A DNA stretch of 64,000 bases from Labrenzia sp. CE80 (GCF_009650605.1 NZ_WAJT01000002.1:186001-250000); one strand, 5' to 3'. Shown: positions 9,095 to 18,171, counted from the first letter of the stretch. Program-made: numbers and translations. The notes: generated by a model from the sequence alone, not told the origin.

Positions 9095-10240
9095 ATGGAA
9101 ACCATGGTTCAAGGTGCGATGACCGGCGCGCAAGATGAGCGCAAGCGGCGATTGTCGCCAATCAACCAGCGCCGTCTTTCCAATTTCAAGGCGAACCGCA
9201 GGGGTCTTTGGTCCCTCTGGATCTTCCTTGTCCTCTTCGTTCTGGCAATGGGGGCGGAGTTCCTGACCAACGACCGGCCTATCCTCGTGTCCTACAAGGG
9301 TGAGCTTCTGGTCCCGACCTTCGTCAACTATCCGGAAGAGAAATTCGGCGGGTTTCTGGCTGTGACCGACTACCGTGATCCCTTCATTCAGGAGGAGATC
9401 AACGCCAACGGCTGGATGATGTGGCCGTTGGTTCGCTACTCCTATCGGACCGTGAACAACGAAATTCCGGTGCCGGCCCCGGCACCTCCGTCCTGGATGC
9501 TGGACAAGGAAACCCGCTGTGTACGTTATGCCCTGGGCGCTGAGGATCCAAACTGCGTTATCGGCAACTGGAACTGGCTGGGCACGGACGATCAGGGACG
9601 TGACGTGCTTGCGCGGCTGGTCTACGGCTTCCGCATTTCAGTCCTTTTCGGTCTGGCACTGACACTGGCCTCCTCGGTGATCGGCATCGCGGCAGGTGCG
9701 GTTCAGGGTTACTATGGCGGCTGGGTTGATCTGATTTTCCAGCGCTTCATCGAGATCTGGACCGCGATCCCGACGCTCTATTTGATCCTGATCGTGTCTT
9801 CGGTGCTCATACCTGGATTCTGGACGCTGTTCACGATCCTGCTCGCCTTTTCGTGGGTGGCACTCGTTGGCGTGGTGCGCGCGGAGTTCCTGCGGGGCAG
9901 GAACTTTGAATACATCGCGGCGGCTCGTGCGCTGGGCGTTTCCAACCGTACGATCATGTGGCGGCATCTCCTGCCCAACGCCATGGTCGCCACGCTCACT
10001 TTCATGCCCTTCATCCTGAATGGATCGATCTCCACACTGACCGCGCTTGATTTCCTCGGCTTTGGCCTGCCTCCGGGATCGGCCTCTTTGGGGGAACTTC
10101 TGGCGCAGGGCAAGAACAACCTTCAGGCGCCCTGGCTTGGAATTACCGGCTTCATTGTCATCTCGCTCATGCTGAGCTTGTTGATCTTCATTGGCGAAGC
10201 CGTTCGCGACGCCTTTGACCCGCGCAAGAGCTTCACCTGA
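9095..10240 (+). CDS. yejE: Peptide ABC transporter permease YejE
   Basis: The 381-residue second permease has a cytoplasmic N terminus with RRLSNFKANRRGLWSLW before the first helix, a large periplasmic segment (about residues 65-165), then the multi-helix transport domain containing the EAA-like loop AARALGVSNRTIMWRHLLPN. It ends RDAFDPRKSF, a YejE/DppC hallmark. It pairs with YejB and is followed after 11 bases by the ATPase gene. Confidence 0.93.
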   Translation: METMVQGAMTGAQDERKRRLSPINQRRLSNFKANRRGLWSLWIFLVLFVLAMGAEFLTNDRPILVSYKGELLVPTFVNYPEEKFGGFLAVTDYRDPFIQEEINANGWMMWPLVRYSYRTVNNEIPVPAPAPPSWMLDKETRCVRYALGAEDPNCVIGNWNWLGTDDQGRDVLARLVYGFRISVLFGLALTLASSVIGIAAGAVQGYYGGWVDLIFQRFIEIWTAIPTLYLILIVSSVLIPGFWTLFTILLAFSWVALVGVVRAEFLRGRNFEYIAAARALGVSNRTIMWRHLLPNAMVATLTFMPFILNGSISTLTALDFLGFGLPPGSASLGELLAQGKNNLQAPWLGITGFIVISLMLSLLIFIGEAVRDAFDPRKSFT

Positions 10241-10251
10241 GGAGAGCGACC

Positions 10252-11892
10252 ATGAACATGCAAGCAAACACTCCTCTTTTGTCTGTTGAAGATCTCTCTG
10301 TCGCCTTCGGTGAGGGGGACAAGCAGAACCTCGCTGTCAAAAAGGTCTCTTTTTCTCTCAACAAGGGCGAGACAGTTGCCCTGGTGGGCGAAAGCGGATC
10401 GGGCAAGTCTGTTTCGGCACTCTCGGTTTTGAAGCTGCTGCCCTATCCGCCCGCCTCTCATCCTTCCGGCAAGGTGTTGTTCAACGGAACAGACCTTTTG
10501 CATGCCGATGAAAAGGCCATGCGCAGAGTGCGCGGAAACGAGATCTCGATGATCTTCCAGGAGCCGATGACCTCGCTTAATCCGCTCCATAGCGTTGAAA
10601 AGCAGGTTGCAGAAGTCCTGAAGGTTCACCAGGGCATGAGCGATACCAAGGCGCGTAAACGCGTTTTGGAGCTTTTGACGCAGGTGGGTATTCGCGATCC
10701 GGAAACCCGCCTGAACTCCTATCCGCATCAACTTTCCGGCGGTCAGCGCCAGCGCGTCATGATTGCCATGACCCTCGCCAATGAACCCGACCTCCTGATT
10801 GCGGACGAACCGACCACGGCGCTTGACGTCACGGTTCAGGCCCAGATTCTGAAGCTTCTGAAGGAGCTTCAGGCCGCCCGCGGCATGGCGATGCTTTTCA
10901 TCACCCACGACCTGGGCATCGTCCGCAAATTCGCCGATCGGGTTTGCGTCATGACGGGCGGTGAAATCGTCGAACAGGGACCGGTCTCCGAGATTTTCGA
11001 CAACCCGCAGCATCCCTACACACGCCATCTCCTGGCCGCCGAGCCGAAGGGCACGCCACCGGTCCAAAATGACAGCAGACCTGTTGTGGTCCAGGCCGAT
11101 GACCTGAAGGTCTGGTTCCCGATCAAACGCGGGTTTTTGCGCAAGACCGTCGATCATGTGAAGGCTGTCGATGGCATCGATATCAAGGTCCGCAAGGGCC
11201 AGACTCTCGGAATTGTGGGCGAGAGCGGGTCGGGCAAGACAACTCTCGGGCTTGCGATCCTGCGGATGATTTCGTCAACCGGACGGATTTCCTTCAACGG
11301 GTCAGATATTCAGGAAAATTCCTGGAAGGAAATGCGGCCGCTGCGCCGCGACATGCAGATTGTGTTTCAGGATCCCTTTGGGGCCTTGAGCCCGCGGATG
11401 TCGGTATCCGACATCGTCGGTGAAGGCCTGCTGGTTCATTTTCCAGACCTGAGCGCAGATGAACGCGACCGCAAGGTCGCCAGGGCCCTGGAGGAGGTCG
11501 GGCTCGATGCCTCCACACGCTTCCGCTACCCTCATGAGTTTTCAGGCGGCCAACGCCAGCGCATTTCCATTGCACGGGCCATGGTGCTCGAGCCCAAGTT
11601 CGTCATGCTGGACGAGCCGACCTCAGCGCTGGACATGAGCGTTCAGGCGCAGGTCGTCGATCTCTTGCGCGACCTGCAGCGCAAACACGATCTAGCCTAT
11701 CTGTTCATTTCGCATGACCTGAAAGTCGTTCGCGCCCTGGCCAATGAAGTCGTTGTCATGCGAAACGGCAAGGTGGTGGAGTCCGGTGTCTCGGATGAGA
11801 TTTTCGATCGGCCCAGCACCGCCTACACCAAGGCCCTCATGGCCGCCGCCTTCAACCTGGAAACCGCGCCGGAAGGCGTGGTGAGTGAATGA
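10252..11892 (+). CDS. yejF: Peptide ABC transporter ATP-binding protein YejF (two nucleotide-binding domains)
   Basis: The 546-residue protein fuses two ABC ATPase domains. Domain 1 (about residues 8-260) has Walker A GESGSGKSVSA, signature LSGGQRQRVMIAM and Walker B LLIADEPTTALD. Domain 2 (about 285-535) has GESGSGKTTLGL, FSGGQRQRISIARAM and VMLDEPTSALD. All catalytic motifs look intact in both halves. It should energise YejB/YejE for peptide uptake from the periplasm. It ends the five-gene operon. Confidence 0.95.
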   Translation: MNMQANTPLLSVEDLSVAFGEGDKQNLAVKKVSFSLNKGETVALVGESGSGKSVSALSVLKLLPYPPASHPSGKVLFNGTDLLHADEKAMRRVRGNEISMIFQEPMTSLNPLHSVEKQVAEVLKVHQGMSDTKARKRVLELLTQVGIRDPETRLNSYPHQLSGGQRQRVMIAMTLANEPDLLIADEPTTALDVTVQAQILKLLKELQAARGMAMLFITHDLGIVRKFADRVCVMTGGEIVEQGPVSEIFDNPQHPYTRHLLAAEPKGTPPVQNDSRPVVVQADDLKVWFPIKRGFLRKTVDHVKAVDGIDIKVRKGQTLGIVGESGSGKTTLGLAILRMISSTGRISFNGSDIQENSWKEMRPLRRDMQIVFQDPFGALSPRMSVSDIVGEGLLVHFPDLSADERDRKVARALEEVGLDASTRFRYPHEFSGGQRQRISIARAMVLEPKFVMLDEPTSALDMSVQAQVVDLLRDLQRKHDLAYLFISHDLKVVRALANEVVVMRNGKVVESGVSDEIFDRPSTAYTKALMAAAFNLETAPEGVVSE

Positions 11893-11951
11893 GGTATAAC
11901 GGTGCTACACTAGGTCCCTGACCGTACAGCTTCACTAACGAAAGACATCAA

Positions 11952-13460
11952 ATGATTGCCGCGCGTGCGTTGCTGGTTGTTTCTCTGGTCGTGATTGCGG
12001 CTATTGCGGTTTGGGGCGTTGTCGATACACCCGGGCTTGTCTCCGTCGCCTCCGTCATTGTCGATGAGTATTTCCGCAGTCGCGGCTGGTTCCTGATGCT
12101 GACGGTCACCGGCATGCTGTTCTTTTGTGTCGGCCTGGCCTTTTCCCGCTATGGCGACATTCGGCTGGGTGCAGATGACGATCGGCCGGAGTTCTCGACG
12201 GCATCCTGGATTGCCATGCTGTTTGCCGCCGGCATGGGCGTTGGGCTGCTGTTTTGGGCCGTCGCGGAGCCGCTGACCCATTTTGATTTTGCCAGGGAAT
12301 TCACGATCGATCCGGTCGCAGCGGAACAGGCGCTTGTTACCACCGTCTTTCACTGGGGCATTCACGCGTGGGGCATCTATGGTGCGACCGCCCTGGTCAT
12401 TGCCTATTTCAGCTTTCGGCGCGGCACGCCGATGCTCGTCAGCGCTCCGGTTACCTATCTTTTTCCGCGCGAGCGCTGGGCCAGTCTTCTGGGTTGGTTC
12501 GCCGACTTTATGGCGATTGTCGCCATCGCGATCGGCGTTGGTGGGTCCATCGCCATGGGTGTCTTTCAGGTGGCTGATGGGGTGGATGTGCTTGTGGGTG
12601 GCTCAGGCGCAGGCCCCTGGCTGGTTGGCATCGTCTTCGCAGTCATGGTCGCAAGCTACATTCCGCCGCTGATGATCGACCTGGGCAGCGGCATGTCGCG
12701 GCTGTCCAACCTGGCCATGCTGCTTGCCATTGGTCTTGTGGTGTTCGTCGTGATCTTTGGCCCGACTGAATATTTGCTCAATTCGATCCTAGGCACCTTC
12801 GGACAGTATCTGACGGACGCCATTCCGCGCGGCTTTGAGACCTTTACCTTCTTTGACGATAATGTTGCCCAACAGTTCAACAGCTGGACGCTGACCTACA
12901 TGGTTTGGTGGATCGCCTGGGGTCCGTTCGTCGGCGTTTTCGTCGCACGGATTTCCAAGGGCCGTACGATCCGGCAATTCGTGCTCGGCGTTCTCATCGG
13001 GCCGACGATTTTTTCGGTGATCTGGTTTGGCGCATTCGGTGGCATTGGGCTCTATGAAACCCTGCAAGGCACCGGTGAGCTGGCGCGTCAGGCGGCCGCG
13101 AATGCCGAGCGCGCGACCTTCGCGCTGCTGGAGTTGATGCCATTCCCGGTTATAACCACGATCATCACCATCATCGCGGCGTTCTTGTTCATCGTCACCA
13201 GTGTCGTCAGCGCGGCCTTCGTCCTCGGCACCTTTTCGACGGGCGGAGATCCAGACCCCAAGCCCCGTATCCGGTTGATCTGGGGCATCCTCCTGGGCGT
13301 GCTTGGCTACGCGATGATCCTGTCCGGCTCTATGGACGCGGTCAAAAAACTGATCGCGCTGGGCGCCCTGCCCTTTGTCTTCATTACCGTGGTGCTGATG
13401 GTCTGCCTGCTACGGGCTTTGGCGGAGGAAAAGACCTCGGCAGAGGAGAAAGCGTCATGA
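11952..13460 (+). CDS. BCCT-family betaine/choline/carnitine-type transporter
   Basis: The 502-residue integral membrane protein has about twelve hydrophobic segments and the family signatures AAGMGVGLLFWAVAEP near residue 95 and WWIAWGPFVGVFVARISKGR near residue 320. BCCT carriers import quaternary ammonium compounds such as glycine betaine, driven by sodium or proton gradients, or exchange them. The long cytoplasmic tails of osmosensory members are absent. The stop codon overlaps the start of a 40-residue membrane protein gene (ATGA), so the two are probably co-translated. The exact substrate is not predictable here. Confidence 0.9.
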   Translation: MIAARALLVVSLVVIAAIAVWGVVDTPGLVSVASVIVDEYFRSRGWFLMLTVTGMLFFCVGLAFSRYGDIRLGADDDRPEFSTASWIAMLFAAGMGVGLLFWAVAEPLTHFDFAREFTIDPVAAEQALVTTVFHWGIHAWGIYGATALVIAYFSFRRGTPMLVSAPVTYLFPRERWASLLGWFADFMAIVAIAIGVGGSIAMGVFQVADGVDVLVGGSGAGPWLVGIVFAVMVASYIPPLMIDLGSGMSRLSNLAMLLAIGLVVFVVIFGPTEYLLNSILGTFGQYLTDAIPRGFETFTFFDDNVAQQFNSWTLTYMVWWIAWGPFVGVFVARISKGRTIRQFVLGVLIGPTIFSVIWFGAFGGIGLYETLQGTGELARQAAANAERATFALLELMPFPVITTIITIIAAFLFIVTSVVSAAFVLGTFSTGGDPDPKPRIRLIWGILLGVLGYAMILSGSMDAVKKLIALGALPFVFITVVLMVCLLRALAEEKTSAEEKAS

Positions 13461-13579
13461 TCGTCGGTGACTTGCTCGACACGGTTCTCAACCTTGGTAC
13501 CTTCGCCTTCATCGGCTTTCTCGCCTGGCTCATGATGCGGGACTTACCGGATCGTGATGCGGAAAACGGCGAAAACTGA
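13457..13579 (+). CDS. 40-residue single-span membrane protein coupled to the BCCT gene
   Basis: An ORF of 40 codons starts at the ATG that overlaps the BCCT stop (ATGA) and ends one base before the convergent transglycosylase gene. It encodes a protein beginning MIVGDLLDTVLN, with one hydrophobic helix (TFAFIGFLAWLMM, about residues 15-27) and an acidic C-terminal tail RDLPDRDAENGEN. No family is recognised. The overlap, the membrane helix and the immediate downstream position suggest a small accessory or regulatory subunit of the transporter; this is inference. Confidence 0.6.
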   Translation: MIVGDLLDTVLNLGTFAFIGFLAWLMMRDLPDRDAENGEN

Positions 13580-13580
13580 C

Positions 13581-14783
13581 TTAGCCCACCCAGCAGGTCG
13601 GGAAATAGCCGCCGGCTTCCTGATCTTTGCCGATTGAGCGGCGAGTCTTGAAGCCGATGAGGCCATCAGCGCCGCCCACGTCATGGCCCTTGGCTTCCAG
13701 GGCCAGCTGCAGCGTTCTGACGGCGCCCCGGGTCGTCTTCTTGGTGGGTTTCCAGGCCGCGGCAAAGCCCTTGTTGCTGCCATAGCGGTCCGCAAGATGG
13801 CCGACAAAGAGCGCATAGGTGTCGCTCTCGTTGTATTCCTTGATGACGTAAAAGTTCTCGGTCGCAATGAATGCCGGTCCATAGCGGCCGGCGGGCATGA
13901 GGATATTGCCGGGACGAGCAAGCTCATGGTCCGGGAACGGACGGCCGCTGACACGCTTCACGCCGGCGTCTGCCCACTTGGAGATGGACGTTCGATTGTC
14001 CGGCCCTTCGAGGGAGCAGGAGATGCTGTCCGGAATGACGACCTCATAGCCCCAGTCGCGGCCTTTGACCCAGCCATGCTTGGCCAGATAGTTGGCGATG
14101 GAGGCCATCGTGTCGACCTCGGACCCCCAGATATTGGGGTGACTGTCGCCATCGAAATCGACAGCGTATTTCAGATAGCTCGAGGGCATGAACTGCGGCT
14201 GGCCCATCGCACCGCCCCAGGAACTCTTCATTGCCTTGCGCGAGACGTCGCCGTTTTGCAGGATTTTGAGGGCTGCGATCAGCTCGTCTTTGAAGAAGTC
14301 CCGTCGCTGGCCCATGAAGGCGCGGGTCGCCAGAACGCGGATCGCGTCATGGGGAATCTTCGCGCCGCCATAGCCCGATTCCCGGGCCCAGATGGCCAGA
14401 ATGACGCGTTTGGGCACGCCGTAGCGCTTCTCGATGTTAGCAAGGGAGCTTGCGTGCTTTTTCATCAGCCGTCGGCCACCGGGCACCAGCGCGTTGAACT
14501 GGCCGTCCTTGAAGTAGTTGGCCGGGGCGCGGAATTCGGCCTGGAAATTGACCTTGGGCGGGGTCCCCTTGCCGCCGGGGCCGACAAGGCCGGGCAAGGA
14601 GGTGTCCGGTGTCAGACCTTGAAGCTCCCGTGAGAGCGTTGCACTCTTGACCCCGGCGGCCTGGGCCGCGGGTTTGACCTCGGTTTCCAGAAAGCGCCTG
14701 AACTCAGCGTCATGCTTTCCAGCTTGCGCCGGAGAGACAAAAAGGCAGGCGAGAGTGGCAATCGTCAGGAAAAATCGGCTCAC
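13581..14783 (-). CDS. Lytic murein transglycosylase (MltB/SLT family) with peptidoglycan-binding domain
   Basis: The 400-residue protein starts with a Sec signal peptide (cleavage near SPAQA-GKH). The catalytic domain (about residues 25-320) has AIWARESGYGG with the presumed catalytic glutamate, and the MltB-type GGAMGQPQFMPSSYLKYAVD and DFDGDSHPNIW motifs. A C-terminal peptidoglycan_binding_1 domain (about 340-390) includes ADGLIGFKTRRSIG. It cleaves murein glycan strands to 1,6-anhydro products in the periplasm. No lipobox is seen, so it is probably soluble. It converges with the 40-residue gene with one base between them. Confidence 0.92.
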   Translation of the reverse strand: MSRFFLTIATLACLFVSPAQAGKHDAEFRRFLETEVKPAAQAAGVKSATLSRELQGLTPDTSLPGLVGPGGKGTPPKVNFQAEFRAPANYFKDGQFNALVPGGRRLMKKHASSLANIEKRYGVPKRVILAIWARESGYGGAKIPHDAIRVLATRAFMGQRRDFFKDELIAALKILQNGDVSRKAMKSSWGGAMGQPQFMPSSYLKYAVDFDGDSHPNIWGSEVDTMASIANYLAKHGWVKGRDWGYEVVIPDSISCSLEGPDNRTSISKWADAGVKRVSGRPFPDHELARPGNILMPAGRYGPAFIATENFYVIKEYNESDTYALFVGHLADRYGSNKGFAAAWKPTKKTTRGAVRTLQLALEAKGHDVGGADGLIGFKTRRSIGKDQEAGGYFPTCWVG

Positions 14784-14859
14784 GAAAGGGCTCCGGGACG
14801 AGGCATCAAGATGCCAGATCCTAACATGGACCAGGTGAACCGCTGAACCTCCGCCTGAT

Positions 14860-15450
14860 TTATTCGGTAGATAACCGTTCCCAGGAAAGATCTGTCGCTG
14901 TTTGCGTCAGCAGGTCCGTTTTTTTGAACCGGTACCAGCATCCGCCACCGCCGGATTGGTCATGGCTCCGCGAAATCGGCACGCTCATCAAGTGGCACTT
15001 CAACAGGGTGCCGACGCCGCCATGGCCGGTGAAGAGAACCGGTTCGGCTTCTTCGATGTCCGCCAAACAGGCTGAAATGCCGGAGACTATCCGTTCTTGC
15101 GCGCCACGGGCTGTTTCCCAGCCGCGCACGCTTCGATCCGGATGCGCGAAAAACTGGTCCGCCACCTTTTCGAACTCATCGGGAGGCAGAAAGCCGGTCG
15201 CAGACCGGTCATTTTCGTGTAGGACCTCGATCGGGGTGACCGGCAAGCCGAAGGGGCGGGTGAAGACCTCTCCGGTTTCAATGGCCTTGCGCTCGGCGCT
15301 TGAGATCACGTGTCTGATCGACGCGGCCCAGGGCAGTCGCGCTGCCGCTTCGGCACGCTGGCGGCCAAGTTCGGAAAGCCCCCAGTCAGGCACGGGAATC
15401 TCGGGGTCGATTTGAACCTGAGGATGCGTCAGGTAAATGCAAAAGGTCAT
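14860..15450 (-). CDS. Histidine phosphatase-superfamily protein with altered RHG motif
   Basis: A 196-residue protein of the phosphoglycerate mutase-like fold. The usual LVRHG at the N terminus is replaced by YLTHPQV: the nucleophilic histidine is kept (His9), but the arginine and glycine are not. Other family features are present: DWGLSELGRQRAEAAA, the SSAERKAIET segment and a C-terminal LFTGHGGVGTLL with the second histidine. It may still be a phosphatase or a non-canonical member. The stop lies 75 bases from the transglycosylase start; nudC is 15 bases upstream on the same strand, so they are likely co-transcribed. Confidence 0.8.
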   Translation of the reverse strand: MTFCIYLTHPQVQIDPEIPVPDWGLSELGRQRAEAAARLPWAASIRHVISSAERKAIETGEVFTRPFGLPVTPIEVLHENDRSATGFLPPDEFEKVADQFFAHPDRSVRGWETARGAQERIVSGISACLADIEEAEPVLFTGHGGVGTLLKCHLMSVPISRSHDQSGGGGCWYRFKKTDLLTQTATDLSWERLSTE

Positions 15451-15465
15451 GGTGTCCTGCCGGGG

Positions 15466-16413
15466 TCATGAAGTGCGTCCGTCCATCCAGTCGGTGATCA
15501 ACTGGTAGGCGATGGAAATGGAGGGTGGAATCTTGTCGCCATTGGGATGTGTGCCGTCGATCATCTGTTGCACCTCGGCCCGGTCGCACCAGCGGCAGGC
15601 TTCAAGTTCATCATCCTCCAGATAGATCTCGCTGGATGTGGCCCTGCCGTAGCAACCGAGCATCAAATTGGAGGGAAATGGCCAGGGCTGGTTTGACCGG
15701 AGCCAGACGTCTCCCACGGAAATGCCCGCTTCCTCCATGGTCTCGCGCCGAACTGCCTGTTCAACGGTCTCACCAGGCTCCATGAAGCCGGCCAGCGTCG
15801 TAAAGATGCCTTCCGGCAGTCTGGGAGGACGGCCAAGAAGGGCACGGTCATTCTCGTCGATGATCAACATGATCACGCAGGCGTCCGTGCGTGGGAAATG
15901 CTGTCCGCCGCAGGATGGGCATTCGCGCCGATAGCCGGCATCGGCGAGGTTCGACGGGTGTCCACACCGCGAGCAGAACTTGTGTGTCCGATGCCAGTGG
16001 ATCATCGCCCGGGCCTGGGCAAGCACACTGGTGTCCTCAGCAGAAAGATCGCCTTGAATCGCAAGAGTCCTGAGGTCAATCGGCGTCAGGTCATCGAGCG
16101 CTTCGATCTCCTCATCGCTCTTTTCGATGCAGGTGGCAAAAAGCGGGTCACTGCCGTCGGGCTGTTGCCCGAGAAAAACCATCTCCTCCCGCAAGGCACC
16201 AAGCTCCAGCGCTTTTTCCAGATTGTGGCGCATGTTCGCAGGTCCGGAGGTATCCAAGATGAGCTGCGTTGCCGTGGACAGAACAATCCCGGCATCCGGG
16301 GCCTGAAGACGGCTTTCGATCCAGGCCGCATCCGTCCGTTTGGTCGACTGACGATCAATGGTGTTGTCGACAAAACTCATGGGTGGGCGCGGGGTGCGAT
16401 CTTTGGCCGTCAT
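15466..16413 (-). CDS. nudC: NAD(+) diphosphatase (NADH pyrophosphatase)
   Basis: The 315-residue protein has the NudC arrangement: an N-terminal domain, a four-cysteine zinc ribbon (CSRCGHPSNLADAGYRRECP and the following CGG), and a Nudix box with GFMEPGETVEQAVRRE and TMEEAG. The family-specific SQPWPFP-type motif appears as NQPWPFPSNLM. It hydrolyses NAD(H) to NMN(H) and AMP, and in E. coli also removes NAD caps from RNA. The HIT gene lies upstream on the same strand with an 88-base gap. Confidence 0.93.
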   Translation of the reverse strand: MTAKDRTPRPPMSFVDNTIDRQSTKRTDAAWIESRLQAPDAGIVLSTATQLILDTSGPANMRHNLEKALELGALREEMVFLGQQPDGSDPLFATCIEKSDEEIEALDDLTPIDLRTLAIQGDLSAEDTSVLAQARAMIHWHRTHKFCSRCGHPSNLADAGYRRECPSCGGQHFPRTDACVIMLIIDENDRALLGRPPRLPEGIFTTLAGFMEPGETVEQAVRRETMEEAGISVGDVWLRSNQPWPFPSNLMLGCYGRATSSEIYLEDDELEACRWCDRAEVQQMIDGTHPNGDKIPPSISIAYQLITDWMDGRTS

Positions 16414-16501
16414 GCGGTCGGGGTCCTTGACTTGCTGAAGCCGGCAGACGTGCCGGATTGCGGGCTTGCTGGGATGGGCTGCTTGAATTGTGCTTGGGGG
16501 C

Positions 16502-16933
16502 CTAGTCGGCGAGTGCTTCTTGCAGGGCGGAAATCAGGTCGTTGGCCTTGCTGCCTTCATAAGGCACGGGCGGTACCGCACCCCAGACTGGTGCTGGCCA
16601 GGCAGGATCCTCGCGAAACCGCGCAACAACATGGACATGAAGCTGGGAAACGACATTGCCGATGGCTGCCACATTCAGCTTTTCACAATTCGTCGCGGTC
16701 TTGAGAGCTTCGCTGACCTTGCCGATCTCCTCCATCAATTTGGTCCGCTCGGCTGGACCCAGGTCGATGATCTCGATCAGATCCTTGCGACGTGGAATGA
16801 GGAGCAGCCAGGGATAATTGGCGTCCTTCATCAGCCTGACCGCGCAAAGCTCAAGGTCAATGACAGGATGGCTGTCGCCTTCAAGGCGCGGGTTCAGGTC
16901 GAAGGCAATCATGCTGGCTCGGTCCGTTTTCAT
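16502..16933 (-). CDS. HIT-domain nucleotide-binding protein
   Basis: The 143-residue histidine triad protein has the active-site stretch SQLHVHVVARF, in which the first triad position is Gln instead of His while the two following histidines are kept. The N-terminal half carries the family's LLLIPRRKDLIEIIDL segment. HIT proteins hydrolyse nucleotide phosphoramidates or dinucleoside polyphosphates in the cytoplasm. Proximity to nudC fits a nucleotide clean-up role, which is inference. Confidence 0.88.
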   Translation of the reverse strand: MKTDRASMIAFDLNPRLEGDSHPVIDLELCAVRLMKDANYPWLLLIPRRKDLIEIIDLGPAERTKLMEEIGKVSEALKTATNCEKLNVAAIGNVVSQLHVHVVARFREDPAWPAPVWGAVPPVPYEGSKANDLISALQEALAD

Positions 16934-17008
16934 GAGATCCCACTTGCAGATGGAGTATAGGGCCTTGGCAGGAAAATGCCGCTGAAATCACGCCCGCGCA
17001 AAACAAGA

Positions 17009-17875
17009 TCACGCGTTGTTCAGCGCCCACTCCAGATAGGCGTTTTGAGCATGCATCAGATAGGCCTTTGCTGCCGTGGCTGCAAAGGCCGGGTGAAGCA
17101 TGGCGTCTGCCGAGACTTCGCGGTTGCGGCTGACTGGTGGGCAAGGGAGGAAATGCCCGCCCGGGCGGATCGTGTCCAGATGCGCCGCAGTGACCTGATA
17201 ACGGCGCAGGAGCGCGTCGTTTGTGTTCTTGGGCCAGCAATCCGTGATGACCACATCGGCTTCGCGGATGGCGGACATGCTGTCGGTTGTCTCGATCGCG
17301 CCACCGGTCGCCTCATCCTCGTTCATGAGGTAATTGGTGTCATAGAGCTGAACAACACGAATCGGCAGCACCCGCGCGGCCTCGACCCAGGACTGCAGGA
17401 TGTTGCCGATGGGCGCAACGGCGACAACGGTCAGTCCGTCCAGTGACCCGCGCTGGGCATGCAGGTAGCTCAGGTCACCGAGGGTTTCGCAAGGGTGATT
17501 GACCTTGGTTCTCAGGTTCATGACCGGGAACGGCGCAGCCTCGGCGAACGCGCGCAGGCGGCGCAGCAAGGGTGTGCGAACAGCCACGAGATCGACCCAG
17601 TTGTTCAGATATCCCGCGAGGTCTTCAAGCGTTTCGCCACCGGCGAAGGAAATCGGCAGCTTGACGCAATGGCCGCCCATAACCTGGATGCCGAGGTCCA
17701 GCGCCGATGTGTTACGCCAGCCGCTGTCATCGACAATCAGGCCGATGCGCTTGCCAGAAAGCGATTGCGGCATCTGCCGCTCCGTCCAGGCTTGCGCGAG
17801 AACCTCAGCACGTTTGGCGAAGGACAGAAGCAATTCCGGCGATAGGTCGTCGAGGGCAAGCAGGTCACGTGTCAT
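17009..17875 (-). CDS. Divergent aspartate/ornithine carbamoyltransferase-family protein
   Basis: The 288-residue protein has the two-domain carbamoyltransferase layout (N-terminal about 1-140, C-terminal about 145-270), but the key motifs differ. The carbamoyl-phosphate loop STRTR is replaced by DSGWRNTSA, the HPxQ motif appears as HPCETLGDL, and the ornithine-loop region HCLP appears as FLPCPPVSRNREVS. Canonical ornithine transcarbamylase activity is therefore doubtful; it could use another acceptor or be a non-catalytic paralogue. The frame extends to a TTG at 17893 without an SD; the ATG at 17875 is preferred. Faces away from ffs. Confidence 0.7.
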   Translation of the reverse strand: MTRDLLALDDLSPELLLSFAKRAEVLAQAWTERQMPQSLSGKRIGLIVDDSGWRNTSALDLGIQVMGGHCVKLPISFAGGETLEDLAGYLNNWVDLVAVRTPLLRRLRAFAEAAPFPVMNLRTKVNHPCETLGDLSYLHAQRGSLDGLTVVAVAPIGNILQSWVEAARVLPIRVVQLYDTNYLMNEDEATGGAIETTDSMSAIREADVVITDCWPKNTNDALLRRYQVTAAHLDTIRPGGHFLPCPPVSRNREVSADAMLHPAFAATAAKAYLMHAQNAYLEWALNNA

Positions 17876-17987
17876 GAAAGGCTTTTCAGTCAAAATAAGA
17901 TCTGGCGGGGAAGGCCGTCAGGCCCGCGGAAGGAGGGAGATAGAATACCCAATTCGGTCGCCTGGCAAACAAACTTTGTCTTGCCTC

Positions 17988-18016
17988 TTGCCAAGAGCCA
18001 CCCTTCTCCTGATATA
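17988..18016 (+). promoter_or_regulatory. Probable promoter of the SRP RNA gene
   Basis: TTGCCA at 17988-17993 and GATATA at 18011-18016 are separated by 17 bases and sit just ahead of the first paired bases of the SRP RNA. The placement fits a sigma-70-type promoter. Confidence 0.55.
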
Positions 18017-18021
18017 AGGGC

Positions 18022-18124
18022 CTCGGAAGGTTGGTGGTGGACGGGCCACTCGCCAACCGGGTCAGGTCCGGAAGGAAGCAGCCCTAACGAGATCCGGCAC
18101 GGGTCATCGTGCCAGCCTTCCACC
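18022..18124 (+). ncRNA. ffs: Signal recognition particle RNA, small bacterial (4.5S) type
   Basis: The sequence contains the diagnostic SRP core GGTCAGGTCCGGAAGGAAGC followed by AGCCCTAACGA. The ends pair as a long hairpin: GGAAGGTTGG on the left and CCAGCCTTCC on the right, with GCACGGGTCATCGTGCC forming part of the distal arm of the rod. The RNA binds Ffh and directs co-translational membrane targeting. Its position ahead of dnaX-ybaB-recR is common in alphaproteobacteria. Ends are approximate. Confidence 0.95.
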
Positions 18125-18171
18125 TACTTCCCCCAATTGTTTCTGCATCTCTTTTAAAGGGACTGCATGCT

